Assembly (NCBI GenBank): GCA_017654935.2
Contig: CM065712.1
Span: 24,814,740 to 24,878,739 of the forward strand
Length of the DNA stretch: 64,000 bases
Source of the DNA: Phymorhynchus buccinoides
Lineage: Eukaryota > Mollusca > Gastropoda > Neogastropoda > Raphitomidae
Direction: 5' to 3'
The notes under the pieces were generated by a model. That model ran no database searches. It was not told the origin of the DNA and was given only the letters and a program-made list of their open reading frames with translations. Positions 21,660-32,939 of this stretch are shown one piece after another; the first letter of the stretch is position 1; each line of letters begins with the position of its first letter. The position numbers and the translations under genes are program-made.

Positions 21660-22580
21660 GTGTTAAGTGGGCATCAGTATCCCTCTTATGATCCTGCACA
21701 CTTAGGATTTTAAGGCCTAAATACAGGATTGGGGAGGAAGGTGGGCATTATTATCCTATGATCCTGACTACTGTTACATCAGTCATTCACTTTGTTGACA
21801 TTGTTGTTACACATAATTATGGCACTGAAACAATAACTATGTCCACTTTAAAAAAACCAAGTACACAGTACAAAGACACTCAAGGGCAAGCTGGTCAACA
21901 AAGGGTTGGAAAAGACGTCCACCCCATCCTTATCTTCCTTTCAACCCAGTGTTTAGGCCTTAAAATCCTAACAATGTGCAGGATCGTAGTGTTAAGACCT
22001 TAAAATCCTAACAATGTGCAGGATCGTAGTGTTTAGGCCTTAAAATCCTAGCAGTGTGCAGGATCATGGTGTTAAGACCTTAAAATCCTAACAATGTGCA
22101 GGATCGTAGTGTTTAGGCCTTAAAATCCTAGCAGTGTGCAGGATCATGGTGTTAAGACCTTAAAATCCTAACAATGTGCAGGATCGTAGTGTTCAGGCCT
22201 TAAAATCCTAACAGTGTGCAGGATCGTAGTGTTCAGGCCTTAAAATCCTAACAGTGTGCAGGATCGTAGTGTTTATGCCTTAAAATCCTAACAGTGTGCA
22301 GGATCGTAGTGTTTATGCTTTAAAATTCTAACAGTGTGCAGGATCGTAGTGTTTATGCTTTAAAATTCTAACAGTGTGCAGGATCGTAGTGTTTATGCTT
22401 TAAAATTCTAACAGTGTGCAGGATCATGGTGTTTATGCCTTAAAATCTTAACAGTGTGCAGGATCATGGTGTTTATGCCTTAAAATCTTAACAGTGTGCA
22501 GGATCATGGTGTTTATGCCTTAAAATCTTAACAGTGTGCAGGATGATAAGGGGGGGAAAGGACGCCGCCCACTTTTAAAA
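21660..22580. mobile_element. Inverted-repeat element with internal 40-bp minisatellite
   Basis: The ends AAGTGGGC (21665) and GCCCACTT (22567-22574) are inverse. Inside the left end, 21690-21720 is the inverse of the repeat unit GGCCTTAAAATCCTAACAGT plus GTGCAGGATC, which is present about 15 times in tandem at 21950-22545. The array is therefore an amplification of the right subterminal region of a foldback or MITE-like element. No protein is encoded. Confidence 0.6.
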
Positions 22581-23080
22581 CAAATACACATAGTGTATTA
22601 TTTAAACAGACACTGTACTTAATCATATAACAGTTTCATTATATGGATGTTTGGCTACCGGTACATATGGGGGCATGTGAGTGTGTTTCTGTGTGCATGT
22701 GTGTGTGCCCAAGCATTTTTTTTTCCCTTTTCATGTACCTGTAAAAACAATAATGGTAACATTCAAATAAGGTGGAATGTGCAGAATCAATTATTTAATG
22801 AGACTCTCTTTCTGTTTGCTCTATATGTATGTGCAACAAAGAAAGAATAGCATGAGTTAAAGAACAGCTGGATGATCTGCACATCTATAGGCGTGTAGTG
22901 TCCTGTACTGTAAGTCTGCACAGACACTGGCTTACACATATGCACACGCACACACACACATATACAGACACATGCACTACACTACACTGGTTCACACTAC
23001 ACTACATTCATTTAGAAGATAATCTTGATTACAGTTTTGAGTTTGAAAGCCGTTCATAAATTGTTCACAATGTTATATTA
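22581..23080. other. Intergenic, no feature seen
   Basis: AT-rich unique sequence with short CA tracts around 22940. No convincing exon. Confidence 0.4.
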
Positions 23081-23089
23081 GTGTGTTAG

Positions 23090-23585
23090 AAGTTTAGATT
23101 TTGAATTGGTATTAGTTGGGCTTGTGTTTAATAAAGTTAGATTTTGAATTGTTTAAAATGGTCTTGTTATTGGTTGCACTTGTATTTATGAAAGTTAGAT
23201 TTTGAATTGTTTTAACCCTTTCACCGCCAAAGTCGCATTTTAGCACCACAGTGATTTAGCACCTATGTCACTAAAAGGCATCAAATTGGGATCTATTATC
23301 CAAAGACACTATTGTCTTAGTTTGGGGAAGTAAGACTCACTAAGAGTAGACCATATTTTATATATGTCACAGAAGAATCCACAATACGGTACTGCAGATG
23401 GTTTTTATTCTCTACCCAGGTAAATGTTTTGCTGAAATATGTCTGGCAGTGAAAGGGTTAAATGGTGTATTATTATTAATTGCTCTTGTATTATTAAAGT
23501 TAGATTTTGAATTGTTTTAAATGGTGTGTTGTTATTAATTGCTCTTGTATTTATTAATATATTAAAGTTAGATTTTGAATTGAAG
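23090..23585 (+). repeat. ~60-bp direct repeats around GTTAGATTTTGAATTG
   Basis: Five copies of the core GTTAGATTTTGAATTG, most followed by TGCACTTGTATTTAT or GCTCTTGTATTTAT spacers. One copy is interrupted by the TTAA element at 23212-23461. A neighbouring uninterrupted copy (about 23500-23555) shows the empty site. Confidence 0.75.
23212..23461. mobile_element. piggyBac-like MITE, 250 bp, TTAA target duplication
   Basis: It begins TTAACCCTTTCACCGCC and ends GGCAGTGAAAGGGTTAA. Comparison with the adjacent empty repeat copy shows a single TTAA at the insertion site, the target signature of piggyBac-type elements. A second copy in inverse orientation lies at 63421-63668. Confidence 0.85.
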
Positions 23586-23689
23586 TTTTGTTATGCACTT
23601 GATGTTTCGTTTCTCACTTTGATGGCTTTACCCGTTGAATTCATTGCCCGTTAATTGTTCTGGGATTTAGTTCAAGTAATTGTTCAAGG

Positions 23690-26324
23690 ATTTATTTCAT
23701 GTAATTCATTGTTCAGGGATTTATTTCAGGTAATTCATTTCAGAATTTCATTACTTCAATTCAGGTAGTTTATTGTTGGGGTTCATTTCAGGTAGTTCAT
23801 TGTTCTGGGATTTATTTCAGGTAGTTCATTGTTCTGGGATTTATTTCAGGTAATTCATTGTTCTGGGATTTATTTCAGGTAATACATTGTTCTGGGGTTT
23901 ATTTCAGGTAATTCATTGTTCTGGGATTTATTTCAGGTAATACATTGTTCTGGGATTTATTTCAGGTAATACATTGTTCTGGGGTTTATTTCAGGTAATA
24001 CATTGTTCTGGGATTTATTTCAGGTAATACATTGTTCTGGGGTTTATTTCAGGTAATACATTGTTCTGGGATTTATTTCAGGTAATACATTGTTCTGGGG
24101 TTTATTTCAGGTAATATTTCAGGTTCATTGTTGGGATTTATTTCAGGTAATCATTGTTCTGGGATTTATTTATTTCAGGTAATACATTGTTCTGGGATTT
24201 ATTTCAGGTAATTCATTTCAGGTGTTCATTGTTCTGGGATTTATTTCAGGTAATACATTGTTCTGGGGTTTATTTCAGGTAATACATTGTTCTGGGGTTT
24301 ATTTCAGGTAATACATTGTTCTGGGGTTTATTTCAGGTAATACATTGTTCTGGGGTTTATTTCAGGTAATACATTGTTCTGGGGTTTATTTCAGGTAATA
24401 CATTGTTCTGGGGTTTATTTCAGGTAATACATTGTTCTGGGGTTTATTTCAGGTAATACATTGTTCTGGGATTTATTTTTATTGTTCTGGGATTTATTTC
24501 AGGGGTTCTGGGATTTATTTCAGGTAATACATTGTTCTGGGATTTATTTCAGGTAATACATTGTTCTGGGGTTTATTTCAGGTAATACATTGTTCTGGGG
24601 TTTATTTCAGGTAATACATTGTTCTGGGGATTTATTTTTATTTCAGGTAATACATTGTTCTGGGATTTATTTCAGGTAATACATTGTTCTGGGATTTATT
24701 TCAGGTAATACATTGTTCTGGGATTTATTTCAGGTAATACATTGTTCTGGGATTTATTTCAGGTAATACATTGTTCTGGGATTTATTTCAGGTAATACAT
24801 TGTTCAGGGATTTATTTCAGGTAATACATTGTTTATTTCAGGTAATACATTGTTCATTGTTCTGGGATTTATTTCAGGTAATACATTGTTCTGGGATTTA
24901 TTTCAGGTAATACATTGTTCTGGGATTTATTTCAGGTAATACATTGTTCTGGGATTTATTTCAGGTAATTCATTGTTCTGGGGTTTATTTCAGGTACATT
25001 GTTCTGGGATTTATTTCAGGTAATTCATTGTTCTGGGATTTATTTCAGGTAATACATTGTTCTTTCAGGTAATACATTGTTCTGGGATTTATTTCAGGTA
25101 ATACATTGTTCTGGGATTTATTTCAGGTAATACATTGTTCTGGGGTTTATTTCAGGTCAAATACATTGTTCTGGGATTTATTTCAGGTAATACATTGTTC
25201 TGGGGTTTATTTATTTCAGGTAATACATTGTTCTGGGATTTATTTATTTCAGGTAATACATTGTTCTGGGGTTTATTTCAGGTAATACATTGTTCTGGGG
25301 ATTTATTTCAGGTAATACATTGTTCTGGTAATTCATTGTTCTGGGGTTTATTTATTTCAGGTAATACATTGTTCTGGGGTTTATTTCAGGTAATACATTG
25401 TTCTGGGGTTTATTTCAGGTAATACATTGTTCTGGGGTTTATTTCAGGTAATACATTGTTCTGGGGTTTATTTCAGGTGGGGTTTATTTCAGGTTTCATT
25501 GTTCTGGGGTTTTACATTGTTCTGGGATTTATTTCAGGTAATACATTGTTCTGGGATTTATTTCAGGTAATACATTGTTCTGGGGTTTATTTCAGGTAAT
25601 ACATTGTTCTGGGGTTTATTTCAGGTCAGGTATTCATTGTTCTGGGGTTTATTTCAGGTAATACATTGTTCTGGGGTTTATTTCAGGTAATTCATTGTTC
25701 TGGGGTTTATTTCAGGTAATACATTGTTCTGGGGTTTATTTCAGGTAATACATTGTTCATTGTTCTGGGGTTTATTTCAGGTAATTCATTGTTCTGGGGT
25801 TTATTTCAGGTAATACATTGTTCTGGGGTTTATTTCAGGTAATACATTGTTCTGGGGTTTATTTCAGGTAATACATTGTTCTGGGGTTTATTTCAGGTAA
25901 TACATTGTTCTGGGGTTTATTTCAGGTGTTCTGGGATTTATTTCAGGTAATACATTGTTCTGGTAATACATTGTTTATTTCAGGTAATACATTGTTCTGG
26001 GGTTTATTTTTATTTCAGGTAATACATTGTTCTGGGATTTATTTCAGGTAATACATTGTTCTGGGGTTTATTTCAGGTAATACATTGTTCTGGGATTTAT
26101 TTCAGGTAATACATTGTTCTGGGGTTTATTTCAGGTAATACATTGTTCTGGGGTTTATTTCAGGTAATACATTGTTCTGGGGTTTATTTCAGGTAATACA
26201 TTGTTCTGGGGGTTATTTCAGGTAATACATTGTTCATTGTTCTGGGGTTTATTTCAGGTAATACATTGTTCTGGGGTTTATTTCAGGTAATACATTGTTC
26301 TGGGGGTTATTTCAGGTAAGTAAG
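23690..26324 (+). repeat. 29-bp minisatellite with fused acceptor/donor motif (~88 copies)
   Basis: The unit is ATTGTTCTGGG(A/G)TTTATTTCAG followed by GTAATAC, with occasional partial units. Every full unit carries TTTATTTCAG|GTAATA, a pyrimidine-rich 3' splice site joined directly to a 5' splice-site-like GTAATA. The last unit reads TTATTTCAG|GTAAGT (26308-26321). No exon is seen on either side in the window. Confidence 0.85.
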
Positions 26325-26774
26325 ACGAGTTCAAAAACATAACTTTAGCAAAAAACAATAACAAATTCCAGGTTTTTCTTGTCTTTTTTGCAACGCATTT
26401 TACTCCAGTGCTTTCAAATAATGCGCGTTTTAAAGAAACGTATTGCGTTCTTGACTAGATCGTCTGGGAAGAATATGGAAAAGAGAAAGAAACAAAGCCT
26501 TGATGTCATGAGATGTTGCCATCATTGTGTGACGCCTTCAGTCGTTGTGCTGGACTGTTCACAGCGTTGTTCAACTGTGTACAGTTGAATTCTCCTGTTT
26601 AATGTTGTTTATTATTGTGGTCCAGTTTCCCCTTTGTTCTATTCAGACCTACATTGTGTTACTTGATCCACTGTTGTACAGTTTGTTATAAATTCATTAA
26701 ATGTTTCAACTTTTATGTTCACTGTAGTTTGACTGCATGTTTAGCAAGCACTGTGTGTGTGTTTGTGTGCGCTT

Positions 26775-26778
<4 letters not shown>
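26325..26778. other. Intergenic, no feature seen
   Basis: Unique sequence with small open frames of under 70 codons and no recognisable domain. Confidence 0.4.

Positions 26779-26841
<63 letters not shown>
26779..26841. repeat. CT microsatellite
   Basis: About 30 uninterrupted CT dinucleotides, followed by AATAAT units and a sequence with GCGCTTTT and GAGCGCTTTACAAATTTT (to about 26930) that looks like a dispersed repeat. Confidence 0.9.
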
Positions 26842-26844
<3 letters not shown>

Positions 26845-27420
26845 ATATATAATAACAATAATAAATAAAGCTTCTATGGCGCTTTTCAGTGATGAAAAAC
26901 CATCCACAGAGCGCTTTACAAATTTTACAAGAAAAAACAATCAAGACGAAAAACTACAAAACATGAAGTATATAAAATAAAATGTATAAAAAATTAAAAT
27001 ACAGATAGACACCATTTCAAAAAACATTTAAAAAAAGCATAAGAAATAATGATCTAACATAATTTAAAGTAGAAATCAAAATAATCCAGCAGGTCTTTCA
27101 ACCCCCCACCCACCTTCCCCTTCTTGATAATTTACACATAGACACTCGCAAACACTCGTAACAAATCATAAATCATAACAATGAAATAGAAACACCCAGA
27201 GGTGCTAATGGGACCCAGAGATGCACCAGCCACGCCCGCGCTATCAACAGGAGAGCAGTCCATAATACCACGGACCTACATTACTAATGTAAGTTCGTGC
27301 ATAATACACATCACATGACTCGGGGGTGAGATTTTTAAGTTTTTTACAATACAACTGTTCCAGAATCAAAATGGGGTTGTCTTTCTTTCCTGCTCACTGA
27401 TCAGGAAGCGCACTATTATA

Positions 27421-27569
27421 CAGTGGAACCTCCCTTATAAGACTCCCTCCTATGTAAGACCTGCTCTGAGACATTGCCTTTCTTTGTAAGTATTAAAATT
27501 ACCTCCCTATTAAGACCCTTCCCTTATAAGACCACATTTTGTACGATTTTTGAAGGGGAGGTTCCACTA
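27421..27569. mobile_element. MITE with CAGTGGAACCTCCC ends
   Basis: The left end CAGTGGAACCTCCCTTATAA follows TA at 27419. The right end GGGGAGGTTCCACT is its inverse. The interior has repeated CTTATAAGACC/CTATTAAGACC motifs. CAGT ends next to TA suggest a pogo/mariner-type MITE, like the element at 7030-8068 but of another family. Confidence 0.8.
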
Positions 27570-27924
27570 GTCGAAAACGCAAATTTGTTACATTCTATCG
27601 ATCAACTTGTGGAGAGCATCACTTAAAAAAGAAAAAGCCTATTCTAGTTTGTGTGACCTGGCCAGCCAGTGCCCGTTCAGCGGGACACTCAAAAAGCACT
27701 GCAAAATTGTTGCAGCCAACAGGTAAATAATACAGCAACGCCAAAAAACAAACTTGAAGAGAGCTAGAAAAATGGGAGCGCACTTCAAATTTCTCCTTTC
27801 CTTTCCATAAAGCGACCACAGTCACTTTTGACTATTCTGTCGCTGTTACTTTAGGGATCGAGGGAAATGCGCACTGAGGTACTAGGCCTACTGAGAAGAA
27901 GAAAGTTGACAGCAGAAGAAGAAG

Positions 27925-28148
27925 ACAGAAAGCCTGGCCCAGCCAGCTAGGTTCCGCTGATCGGCCCCTAACGTGATGCCGCGCCAAGCGAGAGAATGAC
28001 CCAGCCAGCCAAGTCCCGCTAATTGGGCCCCAACGGGAGCAACCCGAATTTCACAGAGACGCCTCTGTGATTATAATGTACCTAACCTAACTTAACCTAA
28101 TGTGATGCCGCGCCAAGCGAGAGAATGATCGACCTATGGCGATATTTG
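27925..28148. repeat. Direct repeats CCAGCCAGC(C/T)A... GTGATGCCGCGCCAAGCG
   Basis: A ~60-bp module (CCAGCCAGC, TCCCGCTAA, GGGCCCCAACG, GATGCCGCGCCA) occurs at about 27938, 28000 and again at 28348. GAATTTCACAGAGACGCCTC at 28046 resembles a sequence at about 61258, so part of this is a dispersed repeat. Confidence 0.6.
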
Positions 28149-28321
28149 TCACGCCAGAGGGCAGTCAATGCACTAGGGGCTTATCACGCGATTTTCTTAC
28201 TTGGGCGTAGTAAGAGAGAGAGAGATGGTAGGACTACTCACTCTCTCTCTCATTTTCTTTATCCCCAACTAAGAATATAGAGAGAACTAGCCCCACACGA
28301 GCGTCATGCCCTCTGGCGTGA
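28149..28321. mobile_element. MITE with TCACGCCAGAGGGC ends
   Basis: Perfect 14-bp inverted ends TCACGCCAGAGGGC (28149-28162) and GCCCTCTGGCGTGA (28308-28321) enclose a 173-bp palindromic element. Inner inverted GAGAGAGA/CTCTCTCT arms are at 28213-28250. Non-coding. Confidence 0.75.
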
Positions 28322-28344
28322 AAAAAATCGCACTAAGTCTCATT

Positions 28345-28990
28345 ACCCAGCCAGCCAAGTCCCGCTAAGTGGGCCCCAACGTGATGCCGCGCCATTGGGA
28401 AGAGAGAGAAAAAGACGTGGGGTGGGGTCCCCGCCTCAACAGCCTGCTCCGGGAGGTTGTTCCATGCCTTGATGGTGCGTGGCAGGACACTGGCCTGTCT
28501 GTATTGTGTGCGGCAGTAGATCTGGGCCAGCTGCTTGGTGTGGGAGGTTGTTCCATGCCTTGATGGGGGTACGTGGCAGGAAACTGACCTGCCTGTATTG
28601 TGTGCGGCAGTAGATCTGGGCCAGCTGCTTGGTGTGGGAGGTTGTTCCATGCCTTGATGGTACGTGGCAGGAAACTGGCCTGCCTGTATTGTGTGCGGCA
28701 GTAGATCTGGGCCAGCTGCTTGGTGTGGGAGGTTGTTCCATGCCTTGATGGTGCGTGGCAGGAAACTGGCCTGTCTGTATTGTGTGCGGCAGTAGATCTG
28801 GGCCAGCTGCTTGGTGTGGGAGGTTCCATGCCTTGATGGTGCGTGGCAGGAAACTGGCCTGTCTGTATTGTGTGCGGCAGTAGATCTGGGCCAGCTGCTT
28901 GGTGTGGTCTCGACGCTGGCGTTGTGGTGCCGGGGTCAGTTTGTCTTTCATGGTCTTCATGGTAAAATGAAGCATTTGATCTATTCCTTC
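28345..28990 (-). pseudogene. LINE ORF2 3' end, tandemly amplified (91-bp unit, ~5 copies)
   Basis: On the minus strand the sequence encodes RQRRDHTKQLAQIYCRTQYR, QASFLPRTIKAWNNLP and then EQAVEAGTP. The SF-x-PRTI-x-x-WN-x-LP string is the usual C-terminal end of the reverse-transcriptase protein of many non-LTR retrotransposons. A 91-bp part (HQAAGPDLLPHTIQ to AWNNLP) is repeated about five times with frame-changing variants, so no functional protein remains. The upstream RT domain is absent. Confidence 0.75.
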
Positions 28991-29046
28991 CAACTCGCCA
29001 GTTGCACATAGAAGCATTGATGCTCACGTGAGCGTGCGCATTCACG

Positions 29047-29087
29047 CGCTCACACACACACACACACGCACACGCACGCGCACACGC

Positions 29088-29162
<75 letters not shown>
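29047..29162. repeat. CA microsatellite
   Basis: About 115 bp of CA repeat with a few CG interruptions near the left end. Confidence 0.95.
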
Positions 29163-29164
<2 letters not shown>

Positions 29165-29165
29165 A

Positions 29166-29427
29166 CCAACCGAACAACTATCATACTATAGAATCTCTCC
29201 ATGAGCGAAAAAGGGAAAAAAGAAGATTGTTGTGCAAAAAGATATGGAGTTTCAAGAGCACCCAAAACACGTTTATCGATGTTTGTTATTTCTCTTAATG
29301 TTCCCTTTTTGCTTGTTAGTCATTATTATGCTCTGTTCCAGTGTATTGTTACTTTGGCAGCCAATCTTGTGTATACTCACAAGATTCTGGTTTAAACAAA
29401 AAAAATATTGACAAAACGGGGATGGGG
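29166..29427. other. Unique sequence, no feature seen
   Basis: Short unique stretch between the CA tract and the 16-bp array. Open frames are short and unrecognised. Confidence 0.4.
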
Positions 29428-30749
29428 GAGACATAGAGACAGGGGCACATAGAGACGGGGGCACATAGAGACAGGGGCACATAGAGACAGGGGCACATAG
29501 AGACAGGGGCACATAGAGATAATTGCACATAGAGACAGGGGCACATAGAGACGGGGACACATTGAGACGGGGGCACATAGAGACAATTGCACATAGAGAC
29601 AGGGGCACATAGAGACGGGGACACATTGAGACGGGGGCACATAGAGACAATTGCACATAGAGACAGGGGCACATAGAGACAATTGCACATAGAGACAGGG
29701 ACACAGAGACAATTGCACATAGAGACAATTGCACATAGAGACAGGGGCACATAGAGACGGGGACACATTGAGACGGGGGCACATAGAGACAATTGCACAT
29801 AGAGACGGGGGCACATAGAGACAGGGGCACATTGAGACGGGGGCACATAGAGACAATTGCACATAAAGACAGCGGCACATTGAGACAGGGGCACATACAG
29901 ACAGGGACACATAGAGACAATTGCACATAGAGACAGGGGCACATAGAGACGGGGACACATTGAGACGGGGACACATAGAGACGGGGGCACATAGAGACGG
30001 GGACACATTAAGACAGGGGCACATAGAGACAATTGCACATAGAGACAGGGGCACATAGAGACGGGGACACATAGAGACAGGGGCACATAGAGACAGGGGC
30101 ACATAGAGACGGGGACACATTGAGACAGGGGCACATAGAAACAATTGCACATAGAGACAGGGGCACATAGAGACGGGGACACATAGAGACAGAGGCACAT
30201 AGAGACGGGGCACATAGAGACAGGGGCACATAGAGACGGGGACACATAGAGACAGGGGCACATAGAGACGGGGGCACATAGAGACAGGGGCACATAGAGA
30301 CGGTGACACATAGAGACAGGGGCACATAGAGACGGGGACACATTGAGACAGGGGCACATAGAGACAATTGCATATAGAGACAGGGGCACATAGAGACGGG
30401 GGCACATAGAGACGGGGGCACATAGAGACGGGGACACATTGACACGGGGGCACATAGAGACAATTGCACATAGAGACAGGGGCACATAGAGACGGGGACA
30501 CATTGAGACAGGGGCACATAGAGACAATTGCACATAGAGACAGGGGCACATAGAGACGGGGTCACATTGAGACAGGGGCACATAGAGACAATTGCACATA
30601 GAGACAGGGGCACATAGAGACGGGGACACATTGAGACGGGGGCACATAGAGACAATTGCACATAGAGACAGGGGCACATAGAGACGGGGACACATTGAGA
30701 CGGGGGCACATAGAGACAATTGCACATAGAGACAATTGCACATAGAGAC
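29428..30749. repeat. 16-bp minisatellite ending at the assembly gap (~80 copies)
   Basis: Unit ACATAGAGAC(A/G)GGGGC with recurring variants (AATTGC, GGGGAC, ACATTGAGAC). Variants form higher-order patterns, for example AATTGC every few units. The array runs directly into the N gap, so its real length is unknown. Minus-strand frames of VSMCP type are shadows. Confidence 0.95.
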
Positions 30750-31249
30750 NNNNNNNNNNNNNNNNNNNNNNNNNNNNNNNNNNNNNNNNNNNNNNNNNNN
30801 NNNNNNNNNNNNNNNNNNNNNNNNNNNNNNNNNNNNNNNNNNNNNNNNNNNNNNNNNNNNNNNNNNNNNNNNNNNNNNNNNNNNNNNNNNNNNNNNNNNN
30901 NNNNNNNNNNNNNNNNNNNNNNNNNNNNNNNNNNNNNNNNNNNNNNNNNNNNNNNNNNNNNNNNNNNNNNNNNNNNNNNNNNNNNNNNNNNNNNNNNNNN
31001 NNNNNNNNNNNNNNNNNNNNNNNNNNNNNNNNNNNNNNNNNNNNNNNNNNNNNNNNNNNNNNNNNNNNNNNNNNNNNNNNNNNNNNNNNNNNNNNNNNNN
31101 NNNNNNNNNNNNNNNNNNNNNNNNNNNNNNNNNNNNNNNNNNNNNNNNNNNNNNNNNNNNNNNNNNNNNNNNNNNNNNNNNNNNNNNNNNNNNNNNNNNN
31201 NNNNNNNNNNNNNNNNNNNNNNNNNNNNNNNNNNNNNNNNNNNNNNNNN
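30750..31249. other. Assembly gap, 500 N
   Basis: Exactly 500 undetermined bases, a size typical of a placeholder for a gap of unknown length. It lies at the edge of a minisatellite. Confidence 0.98.
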
Positions 31250-31289
31250 CAAACATAACTTCCATGCTTTGTCTTATAGTCTGTCTTCT

Positions 31290-32165
31290 CTTCTTCTCTA
31301 TCCCTCTCTCTACTCCTCCTCTTCTCTCTCTCTCATCCTCTTTCTCCTCTCCTCTCTCTCTCTGCGGCTGAGAGTGTGTGCGTGTGCGCCATGGTGTGTG
31401 TGTGTGGTGGTGAGTGGGGTGTGTGTGCGAGATGGCGTGTGTGTGGTGTGGCGTGCGTGTGTATGGGTGTTGAGTGTGTAGCTCGTGTGCGATGTGTGTA
31501 GTTGTGTGATGTGTGTGTGGGTGTGTGCGTTGCGTGTCGGTGTGTGGGGTTGTGGGTTATGTGTGTATGGAGTGTGTGTGTATGTGATGTGTGTGTGTTG
31601 GGTGTGGGTGTGTGCTGGCTGTGTGTGTGGGGTGTGTGGAGGGTGTATGTGTGTGCGGTGCAGTGCGTGTGGCGCTGCGCGCGCGTGGTGTGTGTTTCAG
31701 GATCTATCCCTTCGAGGGTCCAGTCTAGGCTTCCACCGTCTGACGATGTTTCGTTCTTTTTTCATCTTTCAACGGAATGGCTTCTGTATCATCAACACAG
31801 AGTCTGTTTCTCTGTCTACCGTCTGTCTGTTCATCTGTCTGTCGGTCTGTTGTCCTTATGTTTTTATCCCGAATCGCATCACCGTAGCTTTCTCCCCCAC
31901 CACGCAACCCTCTTCCTATCCCCCCTCCCACCACCCCCCACCGGCCAATCTATTTCTCTGTCTGTTGTTATCGTCCGAATTCCACCCCCTTCTCTTTTCC
32001 CCCCTACCATCAACACTCTATCCATCTCTCCCCCCCCCCTTGCCAATCATTTTGACTCTGTCTGTTGTTTCTGCCTCTGTATCCCCCTCCCCCCCACTCT
32101 ACCCCCCCCCCCTCTCTCTATCTCTCTCTCTCTCCGTTCTCACCCCTCTACTCTCTTATACTCCT
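31290..32165. repeat. CT-, GT- and C-rich low-complexity tracts
   Basis: A CT-rich block (31290-31365), an irregular GT block (31370-31700) and C/T-rich sequence (31890-32150). The GT block is irregular rather than a clean dinucleotide run. Open frames here encode only low-complexity Cys/Val or Ser/Leu. Confidence 0.8.
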
Positions 32166-32939
32166 TCGTTCTGACCAGGAAAACATTCTGAGATTCCTTA
32201 CAGCACAATGAGTTTCAGACAGACACAAACAAACTCATTAAAACCAGCAATAGTATCCCACTCTGCTCGTCGTCGTCGGTCGCTCAGCTTCCGTCATAAT
32301 CTGAGAGCGGCTGCGTCAGCTGCCGCTTGCGCGTAATAGGAAATGGCTAGGCCCCAGCTGTCCGTCTTCGGATGGAGACATCCTTGTTAAGAGTTATAGA
32401 ACTAAAGTAGGACAATGGACGGATTGAAAGGCAGGAAAAGATAGTGAGATGAAGTCAACAAAGGAAAAAGCAGCTAGTGCCAAAGAAGGACAGAGGATGA
32501 AGTTGCAGCAACATAACTTCCAGAAGTTGGAGTTACTATTGTTCAAAAACCCACCCTACGTATCCACGGGGGATTCTCCCATTAATGGAGAGACTATTGA
32601 ACAAGGGGAAACGCTCGTGATTGATGCAATTCTGCACAGAGAAAAAAAACACAAAACAACAATTCTCAAGGTGTATGTTGCTCGACAATAGCACTGAAAC
32701 GCAGACGAGTGCTGGAAGGCGCACGGAAAGCTAAACGCGATTTACAAAAAGGGTATTGATGACTAATGCTGAAACTATGATGTAAAACTTATATGTTCCG
32801 TGTCGTTTGCTCTCTCTCTATTTTGTGCTCCTAGTTCTGTAAGAACAGGGGTGAATTGAAACGGAACGAGGACCCTCAGCGTCGCTCTATTACTGTATGA
32901 CGTGGTGCATTACACCTTTTTGTTTACCACTTCGCAGCG
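32166..32939. other. Unique sequence, no gene recognised
   Basis: An 80-codon + strand frame at 32449-32691 has no recognisable domain. Nothing else was supported. Confidence 0.4.

Noticed and set aside
29349..31265. Long Cys/Val/Pro-rich minus-strand frame across the 16-bp repeat and the gap
   Set aside because: Part of the frame is undetermined bases; the rest is a minisatellite shadow.
31485..32191. Cysteine-rich secreted peptide frames
   Set aside because: Composition follows the GT tract exactly in all three frames; no signal peptide followed by a unique domain.
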